Assembly: GCA_913048465.1 (NCBI GenBank)
Contig: CAJWVO010000007.1
Location: forward strand, 1-64,000
From: an uncultured Nitrosomonadales bacterium
GTDB taxonomy: Bacteria > Pseudomonadota > Gammaproteobacteria > Burkholderiales > Methylophilaceae
Length of the DNA: 64,000 bases
Direction: 5' to 3'
In this document: piece after piece, positions 54,068 through 64,000 of the stretch
How positions within the stretch are numbered: the stretch's first letter is position 1
How the letters are laid out: the number at the start of each line of letters is the position of its first letter
Made by a program: the position numbers and the translations under genes
The notes under the pieces: generated by a model
What the model saw: the letters and a program-made list of their open reading frames with translations, nothing else
Database searches by the model: none
What the model was told of the DNA's origin: nothing

Positions 54068-55234
54068 ATGAATTTACACGAATATCAAGCAAAAGAGCTA
54101 CTTCGAAAATATGAGATTCAAACCCCTTATGGCAAAGTTGCTGAGACTTTAAGTGAAGTAAATGCTTTAGCAAAAGATATAAAAAATCCTGTCGTTTTAA
54201 AGGCCCAAATTCATGCTGGAGGAAGAGGAAAATCTGGAGGCGTTAAAGTTGTAAAGTCTAAAGAAGAAGCGCTCGAATTTTCTTCTAAGCTTCTGGGTAA
54301 AAATTTAGTTACGTATCAAAATCAACCATCCGGACAACCCGTTCGTAAAATTTTGTTTGAAGAAACAGAAAATATTATCAATGAGCTTTATTTTTCTATC
54401 CTAATTGATCGTGAAAAAGAGAAAGTTTGCCTTGTTGTTTCAAGCGCAGGCGGCATGGAAATAGAAGAGATCAGTAAAAAAAGTCCTGATTTAATACTTA
54501 AAGAATTTTGTAACCCCATAACTGGCTTAATGGACTATCAAACAAGAGGGTTGGCAAACTCATTAAAATTTAGTGCTGATTTAGCAGGAAAATTTAATAA
54601 ATTTGCTAAGTCGGCTTATAAACTTTTTACAGAAAATAATTTATCACTTTTAGAAATTAATCCATTGGTTATTAATGATGCTAATGATTTTATAGCCCTT
54701 GATTGCAAGATTAGTATCGATGATAACGCCCTCTATAAACAAAAAAAATTAAGTGAACTTCGCGACTGGTCACAGGATGATTCAAAGGAAGCCGAAGCTC
54801 ATCATGCTGGATTAAATTATATTGCCTTAAATGGTGATATTGGTTGTATGGTTAATGGTGCAGGACTTGCAATGGCCACCATGGATTTGATAAAACATTC
54901 CGGAGGGTCGCCTGCAAACTTTTTAGATGTCGGTGGTGGTGCATCTGCAGAAACAGTTTCAAAAGCATTTAGAATTTTACTTTCCCATAAAAATGTAAAG
55001 GTTGTTTTGGTTAATATCTTTGGCGGGATCATGAGATGTGATGTTATTGCCGAAGGTATTATAAATTCTGCGAAAGATGTTGGCGTTTCAATACCGATTG
55101 TTGTCAGACTTGAGGGAACTAATGTCGATGATGGTAAAAAATTACTTAAAGAGAGCAAACTCAATATACATTCAGCAGATAATTTAAATGATGCAGCAAA
55201 AATTGCTGTGACATATGCCAAGGATCAAAAATAA
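54068..55234 (+). CDS. sucC: Succinyl-CoA ligase beta subunit SucC
   Basis: ATP-grasp subunit of succinyl-CoA synthetase of the TCA cycle. The 388-residue protein begins [16 protein letters not shown], has the ATP-grasp [17 protein letters not shown] (about 45-61), GGMEIEEIS (the substrate loop, about 130-138) and the C-terminal CoA-binding [16 protein letters not shown] (about 317-332). It overlaps sucD by one base (TAATG). Confidence 0.97.
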   Translation: MNLHEYQAKELLRKYEIQTPYGKVAETLSEVNALAKDIKNPVVLKAQIHAGGRGKSGGVKVVKSKEEALEFSSKLLGKNLVTYQNQPSGQPVRKILFEETENIINELYFSILIDREKEKVCLVVSSAGGMEIEEISKKSPDLILKEFCNPITGLMDYQTRGLANSLKFSADLAGKFNKFAKSAYKLFTENNLSLLEINPLVINDANDFIALDCKISIDDNALYKQKKLSELRDWSQDDSKEAEAHHAGLNYIALNGDIGCMVNGAGLAMATMDLIKHSGGSPANFLDVGGGASAETVSKAFRILLSHKNVKVVLVNIFGGIMRCDVIAEGIINSAKDVGVSIPIVVRLEGTNVDDGKKLLKESKLNIHSADNLNDAAKIAVTYAKDQK

Positions 55235-56109
55235 TGTCTGTCCTAGTTGATTCAAAAACTCGTTTAATTTGTCAAGGATTCACTGGAAAACAAGGCACTT
55301 TCCACTCTGAGCAATGTTTAAACTATGGAACTAATTTAGTGGGTGGTGTCACGCCAGGCAAAGGTGGAGGCAAACATCTTAATTTACCAGTTTTTAATAC
55401 GGTGAAAGAGGCTGTGAATCAAACACAGGCGAATGCAACCATGATCTATGTTCCACCAGCATTTGCTGCAGATTCTATCATTGAGGCTAGCGAGGCTGGC
55501 ATAGAGATTATTGTCTGTATTACTGAAGGTATTCCTACTTTTGACATGCTCAAAGTCAAATCAATCATTAATAGTAATCGCTCGATCTTAATAGGTCCTA
55601 ATTGCCCAGGAATAATTACACCAGGGGAATGTAAAATAGGAATTATGCCGGGTAGTATTCATCTTCCTGGTAAGATCGGAATTGTTTCAAGATCTGGAAC
55701 TCTCACCTATGAGGCTGTCAATCAAACAACCAGCAACAAATTAGGTCAATCTACATGTATCGGTATTGGTGGAGATCCGATTAAAGGGCTAAATTTTATT
55801 GAGTGTCTAGATTTTTTTGAGAATGATCCGGATACTCATGGAATTATTCTTGTTGGCGAGATTGGTGGTAGTGATGAAGAAGAAGCTGCAGATTATATCA
55901 AAGAAAGAATTACAAAGCCTGTTGCGTCATACATTGCAGGTATGACAGCACCTGAGGGTAAAAGAATGGGACATGCAGGGGCAATAATTTCAAAGACGAG
56001 CGGAAAAGCAATTGATAAAATTAATGCCTTAAGAAAAGCAGGTGCTGTAATTGCTAACTCCCCCGCGGAAATTGGTGATGCTATTATGTTAGCAATGAAT
56101 AATGCATAA
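55234..56109 (+). CDS. sucD: Succinyl-CoA ligase alpha subunit SucD
   Basis: CoA-binding and phosphohistidine subunit of succinyl-CoA synthetase. The 291-residue protein has the N-terminal CoA-binding [13 protein letters not shown] (about 14-26), [10 protein letters not shown] (about 38-47), [17 protein letters not shown], and the active-site His in [11 protein letters not shown] (about 241-251). All family residues appear intact. The next gene's ATG is inside its last codons, so the ankyrin gene is translationally coupled. Confidence 0.97.
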   Translation: MSVLVDSKTRLICQGFTGKQGTFHSEQCLNYGTNLVGGVTPGKGGGKHLNLPVFNTVKEAVNQTQANATMIYVPPAFAADSIIEASEAGIEIIVCITEGIPTFDMLKVKSIINSNRSILIGPNCPGIITPGECKIGIMPGSIHLPGKIGIVSRSGTLTYEAVNQTTSNKLGQSTCIGIGGDPIKGLNFIECLDFFENDPDTHGIILVGEIGGSDEEEAADYIKERITKPVASYIAGMTAPEGKRMGHAGAIISKTSGKAIDKINALRKAGAVIANSPAEIGDAIMLAMNNA

Positions 56110-57036
56110 ATTTATTTTTATTCTTGCATTTGTTTTCTTTTCTTTACACTCTTCCTCTGAAGAGGTTAATTATCTTTTAACTGCATCAGCAAAAGATGAT
56201 ATCGAGACAGTAAAAGCCATACTAAAGAGTGGTGCCGATGTTAACGTAGTCGACTCTAACAATCTAAATGCCTTAATGTATGCAGCAAGAAAAAATAATT
56301 CGAAGATTATTAATTTACTAATAAAGAATAAGATAAAAGTAAACCATACTGATGATTCTGGTTGGACAGCATTGATGTATGCAGCAAAAAAAAATTATAC
56401 TGAATCTATAAATTTGTTGCTAAATGCAAAAGCCGATCCAAAAATCACAGACCCAGACGGATGGTCCGCCTTTGGTCTTGCTGCATCTGCTGGACATAGC
56501 GAAACTATTGATTTGCTAATCAAAGCAGGAATTGACCCAAATAATAGGAATAATAGTGGTCAGACAATTTTAATGATTGCGGCAAAAAAAGGAAATTTGG
56601 CGGTCGTAAAAAGTCTTCTTGACAATAAAGCAAATTTTACTTTAAAAGATCCTAATGGGAGGACAGCCTTAATGATTGCATGTGCCAATGGCAACATTGA
56701 TGTTGTTAAAATGCTACTAAATCGGGGTGCAGATATTCATACAGAAGATAAGTCTAAATGGACCGCATTAACTTGGTCTATTGAAAAGGAATATCCAAAA
56801 ATTGCAAATACTCTTCTTGAACGAGGGGCTGACCCCAATCATAAAGATGATCAAAAAACACCCTTGATTCATTTTGCCGTATTTAATAATGATTATGAAT
56901 CAGTAAAATTGTTAATTGAATACAATGTTAAATTAAAAGCACGTGATCAATATGGACTTACTCCTTATGTTTATGCGTTAAAAGAAAAAAATAAAAAAAT
57001 TGTTGAAATTATCAAAGATAATGGTGGGACTTTTTA

Positions 57037-57037
<1 letters not shown>
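56102..57037 (+). CDS. Exported ankyrin-repeat protein
   Basis: 311-residue protein with an N-terminal signal peptide (about 1-18) and about eight to nine ankyrin repeats of about 33 residues filling the rest, e.g. [76 protein letters not shown] and [19 protein letters not shown]. It is probably periplasmic. It overlaps sucD by 8 nt and nadE starts on its stop. Function unknown; ankyrin proteins next to central-metabolism genes occur in other Proteobacteria, so linkage need not mean shared function. Confidence 0.88.
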
Positions 57038-59675
<2,638 letters not shown>

Positions 59676-59679
<4 letters not shown>

Positions 59680-59840
59680 TTGATTTTTCTTGCCTCAGAT
59701 ACAAGCATTATGGGGATCCCGTTTTTTATTGAATATGCCAAGCCTGCCCCCTTTGATATTAATTCATTATTTTTTTTATCGTAGATAAGCTTTTCTTTAG
59801 TCACCGGGCATACCATTAATTCAAGTAAATTTTTATCCAT
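59676..59840 (-). CDS. ycaR: Trm112/YcaR-family small protein
   Basis: 54-residue protein easily missed because of its size. The translation starts [20 protein letters not shown] and holds the motif CPVTKEKL, then [19 protein letters not shown], which matches the Trm112-like/YcaR family (UPF0434). Its ATG at 59840 overlaps lpxK by 8 nt and its stop overlaps kdsB as ATGA. The order lpxK-ycaR-kdsB is the same as in E. coli. Family members bind zinc or act as small methyltransferase activators; here only one cysteine is visible, so zinc binding is doubtful. Confidence 0.9.
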
Positions 59841-60798
59841 TTAAAATTTTTCCAAGTAATCTTTTTTCAAACACTGGACACATTCTTGCATCGGATTTTA
59901 GTACCCAAATATTTTTATTTTTAATATTTGTACATTTCACTGAATCTTTTTCAGTTATAAGATAATTAAAGTTATCTTTAAAATCATTATTTGTAAAATA
60001 ATAATGATCATCATAAATCCGATATTTAAAATTACATAGTTTTTTTAATGAGTTTATTAGTCGATACGGATAACCTATACCAATTGATAAATGTAGATTG
60101 GTTAGCTTATTCATAGCTATCTCTTCGTTTGTCTTTAAATTAGTTACTTTATGATTAAGAGAAAATTTAAAAAAGTCTTTTTTTGATTCTAAGCTATTTG
60201 ATAAAACTAAAATATCATTATTATGAATTTTCGATAATGGTTCTCTAAACGGCCCCGCTGGCAGAAGCAAATGATTGGTGACATACCGATCATCATTTAT
60301 TAAAATCTTATAATCAAAAAATAAACTTTTATGCTGAAGGCCATCATCTGAAATAATTACATCCGTTTCACTGTATTTTTTTATTAATGCATTTCCTGCC
60401 TCAAATCTTGATCTACTTATAAATACAGGAATATTTAATTTTTGTTTCAATAACAGTGCCTCATCACCTACATCAAAAGCGTTTGAATTACCAAAGACTT
60501 CTGTTGTATTTTTAAATCTTCCCTTATAGCCACGAGAAATGATTCCAACATTAATATTATTTTTTTTTAATAATTTAGCCAAGTAAATGACAAGTTGGGT
60601 TTTACCTGAACCACCAACAATTAAATTTCCTACTACGATCGTTGTGACAGGTAATTTTTTTTGTTTAAAAATATTAAACTTATAAAGACCAGTTCTTAAA
60701 TAATAGATAAAATAATTTATTAATGAAAGAGGGATCAGTAACCATATTAAATTGGCTTGTTTGTAATATTGATCGGTAAAAAATTTCTCAATAGACAT
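59833..60798 (-). CDS. lpxK: Tetraacyldisaccharide 4'-kinase LpxK
   Basis: Membrane-associated kinase phosphorylating the 4' position of the lipid A disaccharide. The 321-residue protein has an N-terminal hydrophobic membrane-anchoring helix (about 16-34), the Walker [17 protein letters not shown] (about 55-70), and the downstream SDDGLQH catalytic/metal motif (about 149-155). It lies 8 nt after msbA and overlaps ycaR by 8 nt. This is the conserved msbA-lpxK pair. Confidence 0.94.
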   Translation of the reverse strand: MSIEKFFTDQYYKQANLIWLLIPLSLINYFIYYLRTGLYKFNIFKQKKLPVTTIVVGNLIVGGSGKTQLVIYLAKLLKKNNINVGIISRGYKGRFKNTTEVFGNSNAFDVGDEALLLKQKLNIPVFISRSRFEAGNALIKKYSETDVIISDDGLQHKSLFFDYKILINDDRYVTNHLLLPAGPFREPLSKIHNNDILVLSNSLESKKDFFKFSLNHKVTNLKTNEEIAMNKLTNLHLSIGIGYPYRLINSLKKLCNFKYRIYDDHYYFTNNDFKDNFNYLITEKDSVKCTNIKNKNIWVLKSDARMCPVFEKRLLGKILNG

Positions 60799-60806
60799 GA
60801 CTTTTT

Positions 60807-62555
60807 TTACGATAATTCTTTTTTATACAGTTTTGAATAGAATCCTTTTTTTCTTATTAGCTCGTCATGATTCCCAGATTCAATAATTGATCCTTTATCA
60901 AGAACAAATATCTTGTCAGCATTTTTTACGGTTGATAATCGATGAGCAATAATAATTGATGTTTTGTTTTTCATTAAATGATCTAGTGCATCTTGAACAA
61001 GTTTTTCAGACTCTAAATCAAGAGCAGAGGTTGCTTCATCAAGAAGTAAAATAGGGGCATCTTTGATAATTGCTCTGGCAATTGCAATACGCTGCTTTTG
61101 GCCGCCAGATAGTTTAACCCCACGATCACCAACCAAATTGTCCAACTTATTAGGAAGTTTTTCTATAAATTCTCTACAGTTTGATTGATCAATGATTTCA
61201 TTCAATCTTTTATCAGAAATTTTTCTCATTTGATTTCCATAACATATGTTATTTCGTATGGTGTCGTTAAATAAAATAGTATCCTGAGTTACTAGAGAAA
61301 AAAAGCTGCGCAAATTATCAAGTTTTAAATCTTTTATATTTTCTTTATCAACTAAAATGTCACCCTCTTTAAAATCATAAAACCTTGGAAGAAGATTCAT
61401 CAAGGTTGTTTTTCCTCCACCTGATTTGCCAACTAATGCAATTTTCTGTCCTCTCTTTATTTTTAATGATATTTGGTTCAAAACACTTCTATCATTATCT
61501 CCATATTGAAAAGAAAGATTTTTGATTTCTATATCGCCTTTAACATTAGGTAAAACTTTTTTTCCTTGGTTTTTTTCATTCCGCTCATTTAAAACATTCA
61601 TAATACTTTTTGCTGCAGCAATACTAACTTGTAACGATTCATTAACTTCAGTTAAGCTTTTGATCGGTTTAATCATCATTAGCAATGCTCCAACAAATGC
61701 AGCAAATTCACCAGTGGTAAAATTTGCCAACGCATAGTAAACAATTACTCCCAAAGCAATTGAGGCGATAATTTCTATTAACATGCTGTTAAATAGAGAG
61801 AGTCTTGCCAATCTAATTTGCATATTCATATTTTTTTTGACAATCGATGTAAATCTTTGAAATTCATAATTTATGGCACCAAAAACTTTTATAACCCTTT
61901 GTCCAGTTACAGCCTCCTCCGAAGCGGATGTCATATTTCCCATGGTTTCTTGCACCTCAAAACCAAAAGACCTTAGTCGAGGTGATACTTTTTTTAAATA
62001 TCTGATAATTACTGGTGTCATTAATAAAAAAACTAAAGTTAGAAACCAATCCAAATAAACCATGTATATGAATAAAGCTATTACAGTAAAAGATTCTCTA
62101 ATTATGGTTATACCGATTCTCGTTATAACTGCTGATAATTGGTCTGCTTCATAAGTTAATTTTGAAACGAGCATTCCTGCGTTGTTGTTATCAAAATATG
62201 ACACCGGAAGTTTGAGATATTTTTTGAAAGTATCAATTCTGAGATCTGCAACTACACCCCTTGAAGTTTTCCTCATGTGATACCCAGACATAAATGATGA
62301 ACAGGCCCTAATTAGCATAAGTACCATCAGTGAAATGGGCAACATTATTTTGATGATCGAATTCTCAGTATCAAAACCATTATCAGTAATTTCTTTAAGC
62401 AGTGCTAAAAAACCTGTATTGGTTAATGAAAATATCAGCATAAAAATGATACTCAATAATAAAGAAAATTTATAATTGAGCGCATATCTTAAAAGTTGTT
62501 GATAAATTTCTTTGAATTCTGAAAACTTTAAAGGTTGTTTTTTTAACTCTGGCAT
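60807..62555 (-). CDS. msbA: Lipid A export ABC transporter MsbA
   Basis: Homodimeric ATP-driven flippase moving lipid A-core across the inner membrane. The 582-residue protein has six membrane helices (about 30-325) and a C-terminal ATPase: Walker A VGKSGGGKTT (about 374-383), signature LSGGQKQRIAIARAI (about 477-491) and Walker B ILLLDEATSALD (about 497-508), then the H-loop AHRLST. Length matches MsbA (582). It is 8 nt after exbD and followed by lpxK, so the cluster is an envelope biogenesis operon. Confidence 0.95.
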   Translation of the reverse strand: MPELKKQPLKFSEFKEIYQQLLRYALNYKFSLLLSIIFMLIFSLTNTGFLALLKEITDNGFDTENSIIKIMLPISLMVLMLIRACSSFMSGYHMRKTSRGVVADLRIDTFKKYLKLPVSYFDNNNAGMLVSKLTYEADQLSAVITRIGITIIRESFTVIALFIYMVYLDWFLTLVFLLMTPVIIRYLKKVSPRLRSFGFEVQETMGNMTSASEEAVTGQRVIKVFGAINYEFQRFTSIVKKNMNMQIRLARLSLFNSMLIEIIASIALGVIVYYALANFTTGEFAAFVGALLMMIKPIKSLTEVNESLQVSIAAAKSIMNVLNERNEKNQGKKVLPNVKGDIEIKNLSFQYGDNDRSVLNQISLKIKRGQKIALVGKSGGGKTTLMNLLPRFYDFKEGDILVDKENIKDLKLDNLRSFFSLVTQDTILFNDTIRNNICYGNQMRKISDKRLNEIIDQSNCREFIEKLPNKLDNLVGDRGVKLSGGQKQRIAIARAIIKDAPILLLDEATSALDLESEKLVQDALDHLMKNKTSIIIAHRLSTVKNADKIFVLDKGSIIESGNHDELIRKKGFYSKLYKKELS

Positions 62556-62563
62556 TGAGAGGT

Positions 62564-62983
62564 TTAATTAACTTTTGTGGCAAAAGTAACTTTATTAAGA
62601 CCAGACAGTCTAGCTGCCTCCATAACATTTATAACAGATTGGTGGTTGGACATCGCATCAGCATTAATAATAACTGTAGGTAAATCATTATTAAATTTTG
62701 ATTTTAAGTTTTTCAACTCCTCAAGGATACCAGCAATGGAATTGTCCGTAATTTGTACGTCATTAATAAAGTATTGATTTTCACTGGTAATAACAATATC
62801 CACTTTATCAAGATCTTTGTCTTGAGGTATTGCCTCAGCAGTTGGAAGATTGATTTTTAATTCACTAAATTTTGAGAACGTTGTGCTCACCACAAGAAAA
62901 ATAATGATCACTAGTAAAACATCAATAAGAGGGATAAAATTTATCTCCAATTCATCTTCTTGACTGCCTCTTCTGAAATTCAT
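62564..62983 (-). CDS. exbD: ExbD/TolR-family proton-channel subunit
   Basis: Single-pass inner-membrane protein of an ExbBD/TolQR-type motor that couples proton motive force to the envelope. The 139-residue protein has a short cytoplasmic N-terminus, one membrane helix (about 16-38) with the essential Asp in NFIPLIDVLLVIIIF, and a periplasmic domain ending SRLNKVTFATK-like. It lies 3 nt after exbB. TonB itself is not in the window. The msbA linkage matches clusters in other Betaproteobacteria. Confidence 0.9.
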   Translation of the reverse strand: MNFRRGSQEDELEINFIPLIDVLLVIIIFLVVSTTFSKFSELKINLPTAEAIPQDKDLDKVDIVITSENQYFINDVQITDNSIAGILEELKNLKSKFNNDLPTVIINADAMSNHQSVINVMEAARLSGLNKVTFATKVN

Positions 62984-62986
62984 TAG

Positions 62987-63592
62987 TTATTTTCCTTTAT
63001 GATGAATGATTTCAACTAAGGTTATGGCCTGTTGTTCCATCTCAACTATAAGTGATTCAACTTTATTTTTAAAAAATCTGTACATAATCATCGCTGGAAC
63101 TGCAACAACAATTCCTCCGGCTGTATTATATAAAGCTATTGAAATCCCTCTTGCAAAAACAGTTACATCAGCACCGCTGCTGGTGAATGAACTAAATAAT
63201 TCGACCATACCAATGATAGTCCCAAAAAGACCTAGTAGCGGAGCAACTGTTGCAATGGTTCCTAAAGTAGATAAGTATTTTTCTAATTTATGAAATACTG
63301 CCCTTCCTGTTTCTTCGATTGATTCTTTAATCAATCCAGGAGAGCTAGAGATATGATCAAGTGCGGTAGCAAATATTTCACCTAAGTAGGAGTGCTCCCT
63401 CAACAAATCAATGGATTTTTTATTGACACCTTTTTGGTCAATTAATGTCCTAACTTCATTCAATAAATTTTTTGGTGCAATTATTTCTGCCCTTAAGGCC
63501 CATAATCTTTCAATGATAATTGCAAGAGCAAGAATTGAAGCAAAAATTAAAGGCCAAATTGGCCACCCAGCACCTTGAATAATATCCCACAC
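62987..63592 (-). CDS. exbB: ExbB/TolQ-family proton-channel subunit
   Basis: Partner of ExbD. The 201-residue protein has three membrane helices (about 11-30, 105-130 and 148-172) in the MotA/TolQ/ExbB domain, with the ATVAPLLGLFGTIIGMVELF core. It starts with GTG at 63592, preceded by a strong AAGGAG 7 nt upstream; no ATG lies near. lolD lies 41 nt upstream of it and exbD begins 3 nt downstream. Which energy-requiring outer-membrane process it drives is not visible. Confidence 0.92.
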   Translation of the reverse strand: MWDIIQGAGWPIWPLIFASILALAIIIERLWALRAEIIAPKNLLNEVRTLIDQKGVNKKSIDLLREHSYLGEIFATALDHISSSPGLIKESIEETGRAVFHKLEKYLSTLGTIATVAPLLGLFGTIIGMVELFSSFTSSGADVTVFARGISIALYNTAGGIVVAVPAMIMYRFFKNKVESLIVEMEQQAITLVEIIHHKGK

Positions 63593-63633
63593 TCTAAAAC
63601 TCCTTAATAAGCATTAATGATTCAAAGAGAATA

Positions 63634-64000
63634 TTAACATTTTTTCAATTTTCCATCGACAAACTCAAGTTTGTTTTTAAATTTTTTTAGCACAGATAAG
63701 TCATGCGTCACCATTATCAATGAGATCGATTTTTCTTTAGCTAGCTTAATAAGTAAATCAATTACTATCCTAGAATTATTTTTATCCAAATTTCCAGTAG
63801 GTTCATCTGCAAATATTATTTTTGGATCGTGAACAACAGCTCTACACACTGCAACCCTCTGCCTTTCTCCACCAGATAATTGATTCGGAAAATGATGTAA
63901 TCTCTCGCTTAGCCCTACCTGACGAATTAGATTTTTTGCTTTTTCTGTAGCTTTATCATCGTCGTACCCATTTAACAATAAAGGTAACTTCACGTTCTCT
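63634..64000 (-). CDS. lolD: LolD-type lipoprotein-release ABC ATPase, C-terminal part
   Basis: ATP-binding subunit of LolCDE, which extracts lipoproteins from the inner membrane. About 122 C-terminal residues are in the window; the N-terminal part with Walker A lies beyond base 64000. Visible are ENVKLPLLL (about the LolD-specific motif), signature LSGGERQRVAVCRA, Walker B IIFADEPTGNLD and the H-loop VTHDLSV. The LolD assignment over a FtsE or MacB type rests on the ENVKLPLLL region and position before exbB, so it is probable rather than certain. Confidence 0.82.
   Translation of the reverse strand, partial: ENVKLPLLLNGYDDDKATEKAKNLIRQVGLSERLHHFPNQLSGGERQRVAVCRAVVHDPKIIFADEPTGNLDKNNSRIVIDLLIKLAKEKSISLIMVTHDLSVLKKFKNKLEFVDGKLKKC

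Overview
The window looks like a contiguous piece of an AT-rich, tightly packed betaproteobacterial chromosome. The evidence is the 5' end of a 16S gene with a betaproteobacterial-type start, the order rpoE-rseA-rseB-rseC-mucD-lepA-lepB-rnc-era-recO-pdxJ-acpS, scpAB in place of mukBEF, and a complete isc operon. AT-richness, very short intergenic gaps and many 1-14 nt gene overlaps suggest a streamlined genome. My best guess is a Methylophilales / OM43-like aquatic methylotroph; this is inference, because no methylotrophy gene lies in the window. I see no insertion sequence, prophage, CRISPR array or integron, and nearly every gene is a recognisable core gene.

Layout. 1-501 (minus): an rRNA operon head read right to left, with a strong sigma70-type promoter, initiator tRNA-fMet, boxA, leader and the start of 16S. 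563-2431: htpG with a near-perfect sigma32 promoter. 2488-13105 (minus): tcdA, acpS, pdxJ, recO, era, rnc, lepB and lepA, then the envelope-stress operon mucD, rseC, rseB, rseA and rpoE. 13239-18162: nadB, slyD, suhB (minus), trmJ and cysE, then iscR with its own promoter and IscR site. 18159-23909: an extra cysteine desulfurase, then iscS, iscU, iscA, hscB, hscA and fdx, closed by a bidirectional terminator. 23962-33474 (minus): a BI-1 family protein; nagZ, yhhQ, two peptide-type ABC permeases, an L,D-transpeptidase and a solute-binding protein; rlmD, a DEDDy exonuclease, cysM and dsbB. 33541-39973 (plus): xseA, kup, an M48 lipoprotein, dapD, an ArsC/Spx-like protein and dapE. 39993-44878 (minus): rluB, scpB, scpA, trpS, an M50 protease and a PHP nuclease. 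44925-53114 (plus): yciB, yciI, a BolA protein, a parvulin, feoA, feoB, purL and a periplasmic ankyrin protein. 53163-54008: serB (minus). 54068-58954 (plus): sucC, sucD, a second ankyrin protein, nadE and glnB. 58951-64000 (minus): lolD (cut by the window edge), exbB, exbD, msbA, lpxK, ycaR and kdsB, a lipid A / envelope cluster.

How the genes work together. Fe-S assembly is a self-regulated unit, with a recognisable IscR type-1 site over the iscR promoter. Extracytoplasmic stress signalling (rpoE/rseABC/mucD) sits immediately upstream of translation, secretion and RNA-processing genes. Lysine/DAP synthesis, lipid A export and murein-related genes serve the envelope. nadE-glnB pairs NAD synthesis with the PII nitrogen sensor.

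The most unusual points are the initiator tRNA placed ahead of boxA and 16S in one rrn transcript, a second cysteine desulfurase inserted between iscR and iscS, and a peptide-importer operon that lacks ATPase genes but encodes a signal-less L,D-transpeptidase with nagZ and yhhQ downstream. I did not find a convincing wholly new system; the importer/transpeptidase operon is the best candidate for follow-up.
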